From an uncultured Eubacteriales bacterium (GTDB lineage Bacteria; Bacillota; Clostridia; Oscillospirales; CAG-272), in contig CAKTAA010000028.1 in the NCBI GenBank assembly GCA_934526185.1, forward strand, positions 1-25,757: DNA of 25,757 nt, written 5' to 3'. Position 1 is the stretch's first letter; the number at the start of each line of letters is the position of its first letter. This document shows, in pieces, positions 15,263 to 23,486 of this stretch. Both the position numbers and the translations under genes were made by a program. The notes under the pieces were generated by a model. It did not search any database, had not been told where the DNA came from, and saw nothing but the letters and a program-made list of their open reading frames with translations.

Positions 15263-15280
15263 TGAAAAAGGATTATTGAC

Positions 15281-16168
15281 ATGAATGAAAAACAAAGAAT
15301 TCTAACAAAAAGAAATATAAGAAATACGCGGTCTCTGAGGAGACGCAGGCAATCGGCATCGCTTTTGCGCTTTGCTGTCATAATGCTGCTTTTTGTACTC
15401 ATGGTTGTTGTATTCCAGATGACTGGCTGCTTCCGGCAGATACCACCGGAAGAGGACAGCACTCAGACAGCAGCGTCAGAAAGTGTCGATACGGAAGTGG
15501 TTACGGAGACGGAAACAACTGTACCGGTGAGTACAGAACCGTTGGCACCGTATGACTACAGTTTGCCTGTCCCGGCAGGGAATCTTGTGGATGATGCCTA
15601 TTTTGACGATGCGGTTTTCATCGGCAATTCAAGAACACAAGGATTTATGATGTACAGCGGTCTCTCCAATGCGACATATTACGCGGCACAGGGACTGATG
15701 ATCAGCAATGTGTCGACAGATCGTCTGATAAACCAAAACGGTGAAAAAGTAACAGTTACCGACGCGCTTCGAAACGATCCATCCTTTGAAAAGGTCTATC
15801 TTATGTTCGGCATCAACGAGCTGGGGTGGTCAAATACGGATTCTTTTGCCCAAAAATACGGAGATTTGGTGGACATCATCCGCGGTATCAATCCGGACGC
15901 AGTGATATATGTTCAGTCGATTTATCCGGTGTCCAAGGCAAAATCAGACTCAGATCAAATTTATAATATGACGCGCATCAATACCTTCAACGGCCTGATT
16001 CGGAAGATGGCAGAGGACAAAAAGGTATACTATGTCAATATAGCAGAAGCTCTGTCTGACGAAAATGGATATCTTCCGGCTGAAGCGGCGCTTGACGGCG
16101 TTCATCTGAAAAAATCGTACTGTGAGATTTGGCTGACCTATTTGAAAAATCATACGGTATCCGAATGA
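15281..16168 (+). CDS. Membrane-anchored SGNH/GDSL-type hydrolase
   Basis: Extracytoplasmic esterase or acyltransferase of the SGNH fold. The 295 residues begin with a very basic cytoplasmic head (RRRR near 20), a signal anchor at about 28-48, a Thr/Ser/Glu-rich linker (55-88, TETETTVPVSTEP), and then the catalytic domain: block I FIGNSRTQG at 113-121 with nucleophile Ser117, Gly138 in the second block, block III MFGINELG at 175-182 with Asn179, and block V LDGVHL at 271-276 with Asp272 and His275. All four SGNH positions are therefore present. AAGGA lies 9 nt before the ATG. With the downstream DUF4358 lipoprotein it forms a pair; related clostridial clusters often include an MBOAT acyltransferase for polymer O-acylation, which is missing here (inference). 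Confidence 0.88.
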   Translation: MNEKQRILTKRNIRNTRSLRRRRQSASLLRFAVIMLLFVLMVVVFQMTGCFRQIPPEEDSTQTAASESVDTEVVTETETTVPVSTEPLAPYDYSLPVPAGNLVDDAYFDDAVFIGNSRTQGFMMYSGLSNATYYAAQGLMISNVSTDRLINQNGEKVTVTDALRNDPSFEKVYLMFGINELGWSNTDSFAQKYGDLVDIIRGINPDAVIYVQSIYPVSKAKSDSDQIYNMTRINTFNGLIRKMAEDKKVYYVNIAEALSDENGYLPAEAALDGVHLKKSYCEIWLTYLKNHTVSE

Positions 16169-16255
16169 TGCGTCAGAGCACAGGATGTAAATTGTTTTAG
16201 AGCTAATTTTATTCACTATGCTGACTGCCACAGCAGGGAAGAGGAGAAACGATAG

Positions 16256-16789
16256 ATGAAAGAATACAAAATGGCAATATGCAATCAAGATAAGATGAGG
16301 AAAATGCAAAAGGGATGCCGCTGCACAACCGGATTTTTTCGCCTGATTTTGACGGCAGCAGCACTTATGACCATGTGCACGGCACTGTTTGGATGTACAG
16401 AAGCGAAGAAAGAACTTTCGGTGGACGAACTTGTCAGCGGTGTACTTGACAAAGTTGCGTTTGAGGATGAGCTGACGGAGGTTGACGCGTCCATGGCTTC
16501 GACTCTGTACGGTATTGAGGATTTTGTATCAGCACGGATCTATAGGGGGAGCGGGGCGACATCAGAGGAATTTGCGGTGCTTGAGGCAAAGGACAGCGCG
16601 GATGCGAAAGAAATCAACGAGACGTTGCTTTCGCACATTGAATCGCAGAAAACGCTGTATGCCGGATACATGCCCGAAGAAGTCAGCCGGCTGGATAAAG
16701 CCATTCTGCTTCGTTCTGACCGGCATGTCATTCTTTGCGTGACGGATGACGGGAATGCAGAGGGGATCATAAAATCGCTTTTGCCGTAA
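16256..16789 (+). CDS. DUF4358-type lipoprotein
   Basis: The 177 residues carry a hydrophobic signal segment (about 27-44) and a lipobox ALFGC ending at Cys47, so the mature protein should be lipid-anchored on the outer face of the membrane. The mature part matches my recollection of DUF4358: YGIEDF, GSGATSEEFAVLEAKDSADAKEI, a helix LLSHIESQKTLYAGYMPEEVSRL, and the strand RHVILCVTDD. Molecular function is unknown. GAGGAG sits 9 nt upstream of the ATG. It follows the SGNH hydrolase by 87 nt with no terminator between, and a strong terminator follows, so the two probably form one operon acting on the cell envelope. Confidence 0.82.
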   Translation: MKEYKMAICNQDKMRKMQKGCRCTTGFFRLILTAAALMTMCTALFGCTEAKKELSVDELVSGVLDKVAFEDELTEVDASMASTLYGIEDFVSARIYRGSGATSEEFAVLEAKDSADAKEINETLLSHIESQKTLYAGYMPEEVSRLDKAILLRSDRHVILCVTDDGNAEGIIKSLLP

Positions 16790-16876
16790 CATATTTTGCT
16801 GTTTCGCCATTTTGCTTTCAAAGATGGAAATGTTAGCGGTATACTTGTGACGGTAGGTATTGTTTGGATAAAGAGA

Positions 16877-16906
16877 GGGCTGCTGCGTCACGCAGCAGCC
16901 CTTTTT
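16877..16906 (+). terminator. Strong terminator of the SGNH-DUF4358 unit
   Basis: A perfect 11-bp GC-rich stem (16877-16887 GGGCTGCTGCG; 16891-16901) with a TCA loop and TTTTT. Confidence 0.92.
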
Positions 16907-16957
16907 GACATACCGTAATTCATAAACAAAACAGGAACAAAAAGGACTTTTGGATAG

Positions 16958-16999
16958 GAAAAGCGGAGGATACGGCAATTTATTGCCGTATCCTCCGCT
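16958..16999 (-). terminator. Terminator of the minus-strand oxidoreductase gene
   Basis: A perfect 17-bp stem (16962-16978 and 16983-16999, arm AGCGGAGGATACGGCAA) with a 4-base loop, followed on the minus strand by TTTCC. With the previous hairpin it separates the convergent units. Confidence 0.88.
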
Positions 17000-17042
17000 A
17001 TAAAATGAAGAGCCAACGGAAGGTTTTTCTGATTTAAAATAA

Positions 17043-18191
17043 TCAATCAATCTCTGAAAGCTCGACGGTCCGTTTTTCGGCCTGAGAAATCAGGGCAGCA
17101 GTATGCAGGTTGTGAGAGAGCACCGTTTCTTCAGGCGTGAAGCATCCGAAAGGTACTTCCATGCCTGCAATTTCGCATAGGAAAGCTGCCCACATCTGCT
17201 GAATGGAATCTACAAAACCGAATTCAAAGATTCCGCCTGTAATGGTCGGGAACAGAGGCTTATATCCGATATCAATGCGGCACCATGCCTGTTCCTTATC
17301 CCAGCTCTGTGTATAGTAAAAGGCATTGGGATCGTTCGTGGAGAATTTTGCCGAAGCGTCTATGCCGTATACCTCAAGTATCCATTCGTTGGTGGCACCG
17401 GGCTGCATGCGTTTGGTTTCAATAATCATAGGAAAACATTTGCCGTCCTTGTCGAGAACATCGCAGGTAAGTGTCGCGTTGTCCCACGTTTTGCATGGAG
17501 CCATTCCGCCTTTGCCGTCAGGTCTTTCCTCCACCAGCTTGGAGAGCTTCGCACTGACATTCAAAGGCTTCCAGCCCATGCGGAACGGCACGTGCTGTGT
17601 ATGGATGCCGAGATCGCCCATGCATCCGTATTCGCCGTTGATTTCTACTATTCTTTTCCAGTTAATCGGCTTATTTAAATCCATGTCACTGCTGTGCTTG
17701 AAGGCGGAGCGCACCTCGATGATTTTTCCGAATTTTCCTTCGCGGATCCAACGAATCAACTGTTGACAGGCCGGAAAATAGGGAAATTCGCTGGAACAGC
17801 GAACAATGACTTCAGGATGCGTTTCAATTTCCTGCATGATCGCACGGTTAGCTTCGCGGTCGATGCCAAACGGTTTTTCGCCGAGCAGATGCTTGCCCGC
17901 ACGTATGATATCGATATATACCTGTTTGTGCAGATGATGCGGCAGGGCGCAGTAAACAGCTTCGATGTCTTCCCGCGCAAGAAGTTCACGGTAATCGCTT
18001 TCGACATATTTCACAGACGGAAAATTTTTAACAAACCAATCTCTTGCGCCTTCATTGGTGTCGCAGACTCCAATGATTTGCGGCACAGGGATATCTGCCG
18101 TCAGGTGACACCAGCGCGCCGCAGCACTAGCAAATTCCCGGCCCATCAGACCGCAGCCGATAATGCCAAATTTAATGATTCTTTCTCTCAT
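17043..18191 (-). CDS. Gfo/Idh/MocA family NAD(P)-dependent oxidoreductase
   Basis: Sugar or polyol dehydrogenase family (glucose-fructose oxidoreductase, inositol dehydrogenase). The 382 residues have an N-terminal Rossmann fold with GCGLMG at 12-17, the family signature GEKPFGID at 104-111 (catalytic Lys106), and the C-terminal domain with GDLGIHTQHVPF at 192-203 (likely catalytic His200). Substrate is not evident. The ATG at 18191 has AAAGG nine nt upstream. It is a separate minus-strand gene; a DeoR-type regulator lies upstream across a degraded 580-bp stretch, which suggests the remains of a carbohydrate-use locus controlled by that regulator (inference). Confidence 0.92.
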   Translation of the reverse strand: MRERIIKFGIIGCGLMGREFASAAARWCHLTADIPVPQIIGVCDTNEGARDWFVKNFPSVKYVESDYRELLAREDIEAVYCALPHHLHKQVYIDIIRAGKHLLGEKPFGIDREANRAIMQEIETHPEVIVRCSSEFPYFPACQQLIRWIREGKFGKIIEVRSAFKHSSDMDLNKPINWKRIVEINGEYGCMGDLGIHTQHVPFRMGWKPLNVSAKLSKLVEERPDGKGGMAPCKTWDNATLTCDVLDKDGKCFPMIIETKRMQPGATNEWILEVYGIDASAKFSTNDPNAFYYTQSWDKEQAWCRIDIGYKPLFPTITGGIFEFGFVDSIQQMWAAFLCEIAGMEVPFGCFTPEETVLSHNLHTAALISQAEKRTVELSEID

Positions 18192-18771
18192 GTATAGGTA
18201 CCTTTCCTTTCTTTATGTACAGAGGACAGAGGACGGGCAAATGCCCGTTTGTCCGCAGGTGATGCTAAATAATGAAGCTGTCTCATAACTTTTGATAATA
18301 TATTTCCAATGCCGCTGCCTTGCCAATAACAGGGGCAGCTTTGCAGAGGAATTCAGAGCAAAGAACTTTCTCAGACGGCAGTTTCTAGATAAAAGGAATG
18401 TATTATTCAACGGTAAGTTCCGTCAGCGCTTCGAAAGCGGGAACCTGTATTTGCTTTCTATGTTAGCAAGATACATATTTTCCGAATCGGAAAATACCTT
18501 GTATTCCAAATTAACATATGGCGTAGGCTCCGATATTTTTTCATGTACTGCAGGCATACCGTTTTTAGTTGCACTTTCCATTGATATTTCAAACGCATTG
18601 GAAGCAGTCAAAGAGGGGTTTGCCATTAGAAACTCATTTCCGTTAACATTATTATTCTTTTAATTTTCAGTAATATCAGTTCCCCAAAAGGCTTCAATTA
18701 TCTTCCGCCCCTTGCTTAAAAACGTCTTTTATTGCTCAGCTTCCCAATACGGTTTCGATGAAACGGTTCTG
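18192..18771. other. 580-bp stretch, probably degraded
   Basis: No intact gene. It contains a coding-like fragment on the minus strand (listed separately), a palindromic ACGGGCA/TGCCCGT hairpin at 18233-18248 just upstream of the oxidoreductase, and a GTTTC/GAAAC hairpin near 18755-18767 after the deoR stop. No transposase or inverted terminal repeat is visible. Confidence 0.4.
18403..18659 (-). pseudogene. Coding-like fragment with a probable frameshift
   Basis: An open frame on the minus strand (18423-18626 from its ATG, upstream open to 18659) reads like real protein (AFEISMESATKNG, PTPYVNLEYKVFSDSEN) but has only a weak ribosome binding site. Near 18437, shifting frame gives a plausible C-terminus, QIQVPAFEALTELTVE, ending at TAA 18403-18405. 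Upstream in the same frame there are stop codons at about 18660 and 18730 with further protein-like sequence between them. I infer a decayed gene, family unknown; chance open frames remain possible. Confidence 0.35.
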
Positions 18772-19587
18772 TCAAGGTTTTTTAATATTTGTGGAACGGC
18801 TCTCCGGTGCTGCAATCAAAACACTTACATTCTGTTCCTGAAGATAGGCCGCGATTTCAGCGGGCGGCGCTTTGTCAGTCATGACGCAGTCCGGAAAGCG
18901 CCGCTTTGTATAGCTGACAACGGCGGATGTCGAAAACTTTTCGGCATCCATGAGGATAATACATTTTTGCGTACGGCAGAGAACCTCCTCATTGAGCCTT
19001 GCGGACGAAAAATCCATAGCGGTGAAGCCGTTTTGCGTGCTGCAGCCGTCGGCGCCGAGGAAGCATTTTGTAAAATATAAATTTTTAACGGATTCCTCTG
19101 CGAGATAACCGCAAAAATCCTTTCGGTTCGGACGGTATTCACCGCCGATTAGATTAATTCTTGAAACCGGGTGCAGAATGTTTAAATTGATTAAAGAATT
19201 GGTAAACACATCGATTTTGGTAAGAGAACCTTCAAGAAAACGCTTTGTAAGCGCGATGCAGACGTGCGACACGGTTGTACCGGAATCCATATACAGGATA
19301 TCCCCATCTTCCACCGTACATGCCGCCTGCTCCGCAATTCTCCGCTTTTCTTCTACGTGATGTTCCTTTAGCTGTTCAAAGGAGTAATCCATCTCCGACT
19401 TTTTTTTAGCGATTTGAATACCGCCGTAGCTGCGCAGAGCTAATCCCTGTTCTTCCAGGCGGATAAACAAACGCCTGACGGTAGATTCTGAAACATTGAG
19501 CAGACGGGCGGCGTCTGCAAGCGACATTTTACCGGACACCCTGAGATATTCCATGATTTCATTTTCCTGGCGTTCGCTTTTTTTCAT
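18772..19587 (-). CDS. DeoR/GlpR family transcriptional regulator
   Basis: Sugar-phosphate-responsive repressor family. The 271 residues have an N-terminal winged helix-turn-helix (about 3-58; MSLADAARLLNVSESTVRRLFIRLEEQG with the family's VRR recognition helix) and a C-terminal DeoR sensor domain of the ISOCOT fold, with ILYMDSGTT at 97-105, INLIGGEY at 144-151, FLGADG at 176-181 (contacting the sugar-phosphate ligand in relatives) and LMDAEKF at 212-218. The ATG at 19587 has AAAGGA about 12 nt upstream. A clean promoter with a palindrome across its -10 lies 115 nt upstream, suggesting autoregulation. The likely targets are nearby carbohydrate genes; the oxidoreductase downstream is a candidate. 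Confidence 0.93.
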   Translation of the reverse strand: MKKSERQENEIMEYLRVSGKMSLADAARLLNVSESTVRRLFIRLEEQGLALRSYGGIQIAKKKSEMDYSFEQLKEHHVEEKRRIAEQAACTVEDGDILYMDSGTTVSHVCIALTKRFLEGSLTKIDVFTNSLINLNILHPVSRINLIGGEYRPNRKDFCGYLAEESVKNLYFTKCFLGADGCSTQNGFTAMDFSSARLNEEVLCRTQKCIILMDAEKFSTSAVVSYTKRRFPDCVMTDKAPPAEIAAYLQEQNVSVLIAAPESRSTNIKKP

Positions 19588-19691
19588 TCTGAAATGTCGT
19601 CCTTTCTGCGCAGATTTCGCCGCGGGGAATGAAATGAAGTTGAAAAATACAGCTTCATCGTCAGATACTTATCCATACGGAAAGCATCCTA

Positions 19692-19731
19692 AAACTATGT
19701 ATAGTTTAGCATATATATCTTCATTTGTCAA
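19692..19731 (-). promoter_or_regulatory. deoR-type gene promoter with overlapping operator palindrome
   Basis: On the minus strand TTGACA (19726-19731), 17 bp, TAAACT (19703-19708) with an extended -10 TGC. A 7-bp inverted repeat AAACTAT-GT-ATAGTTT (19692-19707) covers the -10 and the start site, where a repressor would block initiation. Confidence 0.65.
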
Positions 19732-19868
19732 TTGAATTCTGAATATATCATTCAAAACAATTTAAAATGTGGAGAAATCTATCAAAAACACAATGTAAAA
19801 TATTTATAAAAGCTATCCTGGACTGCATTGCATAAGCCGTTTAGCGTGAGACCAAAGGCGTTTCCTGC
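19732..19868. other. Short AT-rich spacer
   Basis: No gene or notable structure is seen between the deoR-type promoter and the terminator of the SRAP gene. Confidence 0.4.
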
Positions 19869-19899
19869 AAAAAAATACGCTCCGTTGCAAATAGGAGCG
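19869..19899 (-). terminator. Terminator of the SRAP gene
   Basis: On the minus strand CGCTCC (19894-19899) pairs with GGAGCG (19878-19883), followed by TA and seven T residues (A-tract 19869-19875 on the plus strand). Confidence 0.75.
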
Positions 19900-19955
19900 C
19901 ATTCTACTATATTTCATAAGCTGTAACAAAATTATCAGCTTGATGAAATGGAATT

Positions 19956-20525
19956 TCACGCAGACAGCATACGCAGAACAGGCATTTCGGATTTCAGTAA
20001 ATCGAGGGGATTTTCGGTTGTAATCCATTTTTCTGCAAGATCTCTGTGAAAGACAATCGGCATCCGATGATGAATTTCAGAAACAGATGAGTTGGCCTGT
20101 GTCGTCAGAATCACAAATCGAAAAGAATCCCCTGTTTTTTCAAACAAACCTCCCATATAAAGCAGAGGGGTGTCGGGCAGACGGAACAAATATTTTTGCC
20201 TGTTTGTGCGGCTCCATTCGAAAAAGCCGGCTGCAGGGACAACACAGCGTCTGAACAGAAGATTTTCGCGGAACATACGTTTTTCCATAGCGGTTTCTGA
20301 GCGCGCATTGATGATCACCTCTTTTTTACCGCCGAGAGGAAAGCCCCAGTCAGCAGGCGAAGGTTCCCAGCCGCTGCTGCCGGATATAACAATGGGCGCT
20401 GTGTCTGTGGGGAAGATTTCCCCGATTTTTAGCGGGTGCCCAGGATAATGTTTTCGTATTTCATTCAGAATGAATTTTAAATCCCTATCGTCATCTTCGC
20501 CGGTCAGTGTATATCTTCCGCACAT
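19956..20525 (-). CDS. SRAP family abasic-site DNA-protein crosslink protein (YedK/HMCES-like)
   Basis: SRAP proteins form a thiazolidine link between their N-terminal Cys and abasic sites in single-stranded DNA, shielding them at replication forks. The 189 residues carry Cys2 after the removable Met (MCGRYTL), Asn73 in INARSETA, Glu103 in GFFEW, and His152 in IHHRMP, the full active-site set. The PADWGFP and GGLFE segments also match. The length is slightly below the usual 200-230, with a short C-terminus. AAGGAAAGGAAG lies upstream of the ATG. The next gene upstream on the same strand encodes a 79-residue protein, and dinB lies 3 kb away, so this is a damage-tolerance neighbourhood. Confidence 0.94.
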   Translation of the reverse strand: MCGRYTLTGEDDDRDLKFILNEIRKHYPGHPLKIGEIFPTDTAPIVISGSSGWEPSPADWGFPLGGKKEVIINARSETAMEKRMFRENLLFRRCVVPAAGFFEWSRTNRQKYLFRLPDTPLLYMGGLFEKTGDSFRFVILTTQANSSVSEIHHRMPIVFHRDLAEKWITTENPLDLLKSEMPVLRMLSA

Positions 20526-20671
20526 AAAGCTTTATCTTCCTTTCCTTTTGCTTTTGGTATCGTACAGGTAATATTTGTTTTTCAAAATATGCTGAATTTA
20601 GGGACTGCAAAACGGATTCGCGGCATACGCGCCTGCAAACAGCTTGCGGAATCATAGCGAAAACATATTGC

Positions 20672-20911
20672 TCAAGTTTTTGCTTCCATGAACCATCTCG
20701 GATCTTCAAAAAACAAATAGGTTTCTTTGCCCATGATTCTGCAGGTAAAACGCAGACCGATACCGCCTGCTTTAAGGGACGCGGCGCGACGGATATCCGT
20801 GACCTTGTCTATCTCATAAATCCTTCCGTTCTCCCAGACGATAGAAAGGGGAGTAATGTTCCCGTTCGCGTCAAAATAGGCTGTAACTGCGACAAAAACT
20901 TTTCTTGCCAT
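20672..20911 (-). CDS. 79-residue conserved-looking protein of unknown function
   Basis: A short, beta-rich sequence: MARKVFVAVTAYFDANGNITPLSIVWENGRIYEIDKV in N-terminal order (given by parts: VFVAVTAYF at 5-13, NITPLSIVWENGRIYEIDKV at 18-37), then RFTCRIMGKETYLFFED and WF near the end. The pattern of a WENGR-like turn followed by a strand recalls small proteins (DUF6504-like) encoded beside Y-family polymerases; this is a pattern-level inference, not a firm assignment. Only a weak GGAT precedes the ATG. It lies 146 nt upstream of the SRAP gene on the same strand and may share its transcript. Confidence 0.6.
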   Translation of the reverse strand: MARKVFVAVTAYFDANGNITPLSIVWENGRIYEIDKVTDIRRAASLKAGGIGLRFTCRIMGKETYLFFEDPRWFMEAKT

Positions 20912-21232
20912 CTGTTTATCCGTGCCTTTCGGGAAAATGTTTTTCCTTCAATTAGTATGAGGAAATACGCATTTTCTATACCAAAGTCCGTAAAGCTGTG
21001 TACAGAAAAAAGTGCGTTGTGTATACTGGGGCGGAATGGCAATTCTTGAAATGCCCATGTATTCTGAAAGGCCGGGACGTCGTTCTCTGGCGAAACGCTG
21101 CCGTTTTATATGAAATATCATGTATAGAATCCAATTTAAAAGCAAAAATAGACATATAACTAAGGAGAGTGAAATCGTCAGGCGATTTATCACGTCCCAT
21201 GAATAAAAAACAGAAAGGCAGGCGAGAAAGGA
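20912..21232. other. Intergenic region with a possible small membrane-protein frame
   Basis: On the minus strand an open frame (20948-21271) contains one hydrophobic helix (ISLSLVICLFLLLNWILYMI) followed by a basic segment. It would precede the 79-residue gene by about 36 nt, but no good start with a ribosome binding site is visible. On the plus strand AAGGAGAG near 21160 and a small AAATCG/CGATTT hairpin precede yyaL. I do not call a gene. Confidence 0.25.
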
Positions 21233-23248
21233 ATGAGCGCCCTGACAAGAAACCCAAATCGACTGATTCATGAAACATCACCCTACCTAAAGCAGCATGC
21301 CCGCAATCCGGTGGATTGGTATCCGTGGAGCGAGGAAGCTTTCAAAAGAGCAGCAGAGGAAAACAAACCGGTATTTCTTTCTATCGGATATTCATCCTGT
21401 CATTGGTGTCATGTGATGGCGCACGAATCCTTTGAGGATGAAGAGATCGCCGGAATTCTGAATCGAGAATATATATCGGTGAAAGTGGACAGAGAAGAAA
21501 GACCGGATGTGGATGCCGTATATATTTCGGTATGTCAGGCGATGAACGGACAGGGCGGCTGGCCGCTCACTATTCTCATGACGCCGGAAAAGCAGCCGTT
21601 TTTTGCGGCTACCTATCTGCCGCCGCGCAGCGGCGGCGGGATGTATGGTCTAAGGGAGCTTTTACTTTCGGCAGCCGAGCGCTGGAAAACACATGCGGAG
21701 GAGTTCCGGCAATCCGGCGAAAAAATAATCCGTTACCTGAAAAATACTTTTGTTCATCGGCCTGCGGAACCGCCGGAGCATTCCCTCGTTCTCCATGCGG
21801 CGGAGCTGTTTCAGTCTCTGTTTGATGATGAAAACGGCGGCTTCGGTACGGCGCCGAAGTTTCCGTCTCCGCAAAACCTGCTTTTTTTGATGCGCTGCGC
21901 GCGCCTTGAACAATCTCATGAGGCCATGTATATGGCGGAGAAGACACTTACGCAGATGTACAGGGGCGGCCTTTTCGATCATGTGGGCGGCGGCTTCTGC
22001 CGCTATTCTACAGATCCCGAGTGGCTTGTTCCTCATTTTGAGAAGATGCTGTACGACAATGCACAGCTTGCGGACGTATATCTGGAGGCATATCTGCTGG
22101 CAGACGAGCCTGTTTATCGGGAAACAGCGATTCGGACACTGGATTATATGAAGAAAGAGATGGGAACACCGGAAGGCGTCTTTTACAGCAGTCAGGATGC
22201 CGACAGCGAAGGTTTTGAAGGGAAATACTATCTGCTTTATCCGCAGGAAATCAGGGAGTGGATCGGTGAGAAGGACGGAGAGGCGTTCTGTGCTTGGTAC
22301 GATATAACAGAGCGCGGGAATTTTAAGGGCGGAAATATTCCGAATTTGTTGACGAATCCGTTGTATAAAAAAGAATCTCCTGAGATCGGAAAATGGCGGC
22401 AAACGGTTGGTGAAAACAGAAAGCGCCGCATGCGGCTGCACCGGGATGAGAAGATTTTGACAGCGTGGAACAGCCTGACAATATCGGCGTTTACCAAAGC
22501 GGCGGTAATACTGAAGGATGACACTTATCTTAAGACTGCACGGAAAACTGAAGAATATATCGGCAATCATTTGATGATAAAGGGCCGTCTTTGCGCGAGC
22601 ATATGCGAGGGGAAAATCAGCGGCGGCGGATACCTCGAGGATTACGCCTATTATTGTCAGGCTCTTCTTTCGCTGTATCGCGCAACCTTTGATATCGCTT
22701 ATCTGGAAAAGGCAGTCCGATATGCGCAGCTGATGCTGGAGATGTTTTCTGATGAGACAGGCGGCGGCTTTTATCTGTATGCTGCCGACGCGGAACAGCT
22801 GATACTGAGACCTAAGGAGGTATATGACGGCGCTTTGCCTTCAGGTAATGCTGCCGCAGCAGATGTCCTTCTTTCACTGGCCCGGCTGACCGAGGCGGAG
22901 ATATGGCGCACAGCCTCCGACAAACAGCTTCGCTTCCTCACCGGTGCCAGTCGGGATTTTCCGACGGAACACAGCTACTTTTTGCTGACGCTTCTGAAAA
23001 CTTTTGCTCCGCAGAAAAAGCTGATCTGTATCTCGCCGGCAGCGGCCCACATGGCTTCACTCCGCGAAATCGCTGTGCGCTATCCCGAGATGGCAATTTT
23101 GGTACTGACACCGGAAAACGCCGGACTGATGGCGCGCCTTGCGCCCTTTACCGCGGAATACGAGACGGATCATACAGCACGATATCAGCTTTGCACAGAT
23201 AACAAATGCGGTCTGCCGGTTTCCTCGCCGGAAGAGCTGTCTTTGTAG
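21233..23248 (+). CDS. yyaL: YyaL/SPATA20 family thioredoxin-domain protein (DUF255)
   Basis: A large conserved protein family found from bacteria to humans with no settled biochemical role. The 671 residues are full length. The N-terminal thioredoxin-like domain (about 5-165) starts NRLIHETSPYLKQHARNPVDWYPW and has SSCHWCHVMAHESFED at 54-69 with the CxxC at 56-59, VKVDREERPDVD at 83-94 and GGWPLTILMTP at 108-118. The rest is an (alpha/alpha) barrel resembling glycosidases or epimerases, with FGTAPKFPSP, GGLFDHVGGGFCRYSTD and EKMLYDNAQL. AAAGGA lies immediately before the ATG. It stands alone, with a terminator after it, between minus-strand DNA-repair genes. Confidence 0.95.
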   Translation: MSALTRNPNRLIHETSPYLKQHARNPVDWYPWSEEAFKRAAEENKPVFLSIGYSSCHWCHVMAHESFEDEEIAGILNREYISVKVDREERPDVDAVYISVCQAMNGQGGWPLTILMTPEKQPFFAATYLPPRSGGGMYGLRELLLSAAERWKTHAEEFRQSGEKIIRYLKNTFVHRPAEPPEHSLVLHAAELFQSLFDDENGGFGTAPKFPSPQNLLFLMRCARLEQSHEAMYMAEKTLTQMYRGGLFDHVGGGFCRYSTDPEWLVPHFEKMLYDNAQLADVYLEAYLLADEPVYRETAIRTLDYMKKEMGTPEGVFYSSQDADSEGFEGKYYLLYPQEIREWIGEKDGEAFCAWYDITERGNFKGGNIPNLLTNPLYKKESPEIGKWRQTVGENRKRRMRLHRDEKILTAWNSLTISAFTKAAVILKDDTYLKTARKTEEYIGNHLMIKGRLCASICEGKISGGGYLEDYAYYCQALLSLYRATFDIAYLEKAVRYAQLMLEMFSDETGGGFYLYAADAEQLILRPKEVYDGALPSGNAAAADVLLSLARLTEAEIWRTASDKQLRFLTGASRDFPTEHSYFLLTLLKTFAPQKKLICISPAAAHMASLREIAVRYPEMAILVLTPENAGLMARLAPFTAEYETDHTARYQLCTDNKCGLPVSSPEELSL

Positions 23249-23327
23249 GTGATGAGGATAACAAGACTTTTGGGTAAGAGAAGCAGGAGGACAGGGCATC
23301 TGCAAAAGTCTGTGTCAAAAACGGAAT

Positions 23328-23367
23328 TTATCAGCGAGGAATCTCGTTCCTTGCTGATAATTCTTAT
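23328..23367 (+). terminator. Terminator of yyaL
   Basis: A 14-bp stem with one G-U pair (23328-23341 and 23347-23360; TTATCAGC with GCTGATAA at the base), loop TCTCG, followed by TTCTTATATA. Confidence 0.75.
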
Positions 23368-23486
23368 ATAGGCCCTCATATCTATAAAACGAAAGGTATC
23401 ATTGTCGGCCGCTTTGCCCGGCGGGAATATATTGGCATAAATGGATTGTAATTGAGATACATGCAGCATCTGACAGTGAAATTTTA

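Noticed and set aside
14929..15462. 177-codon minus-strand frame across the palindromes
   Set aside because: Runs antisense into the SGNH gene and through the inverted repeats; no start signal.
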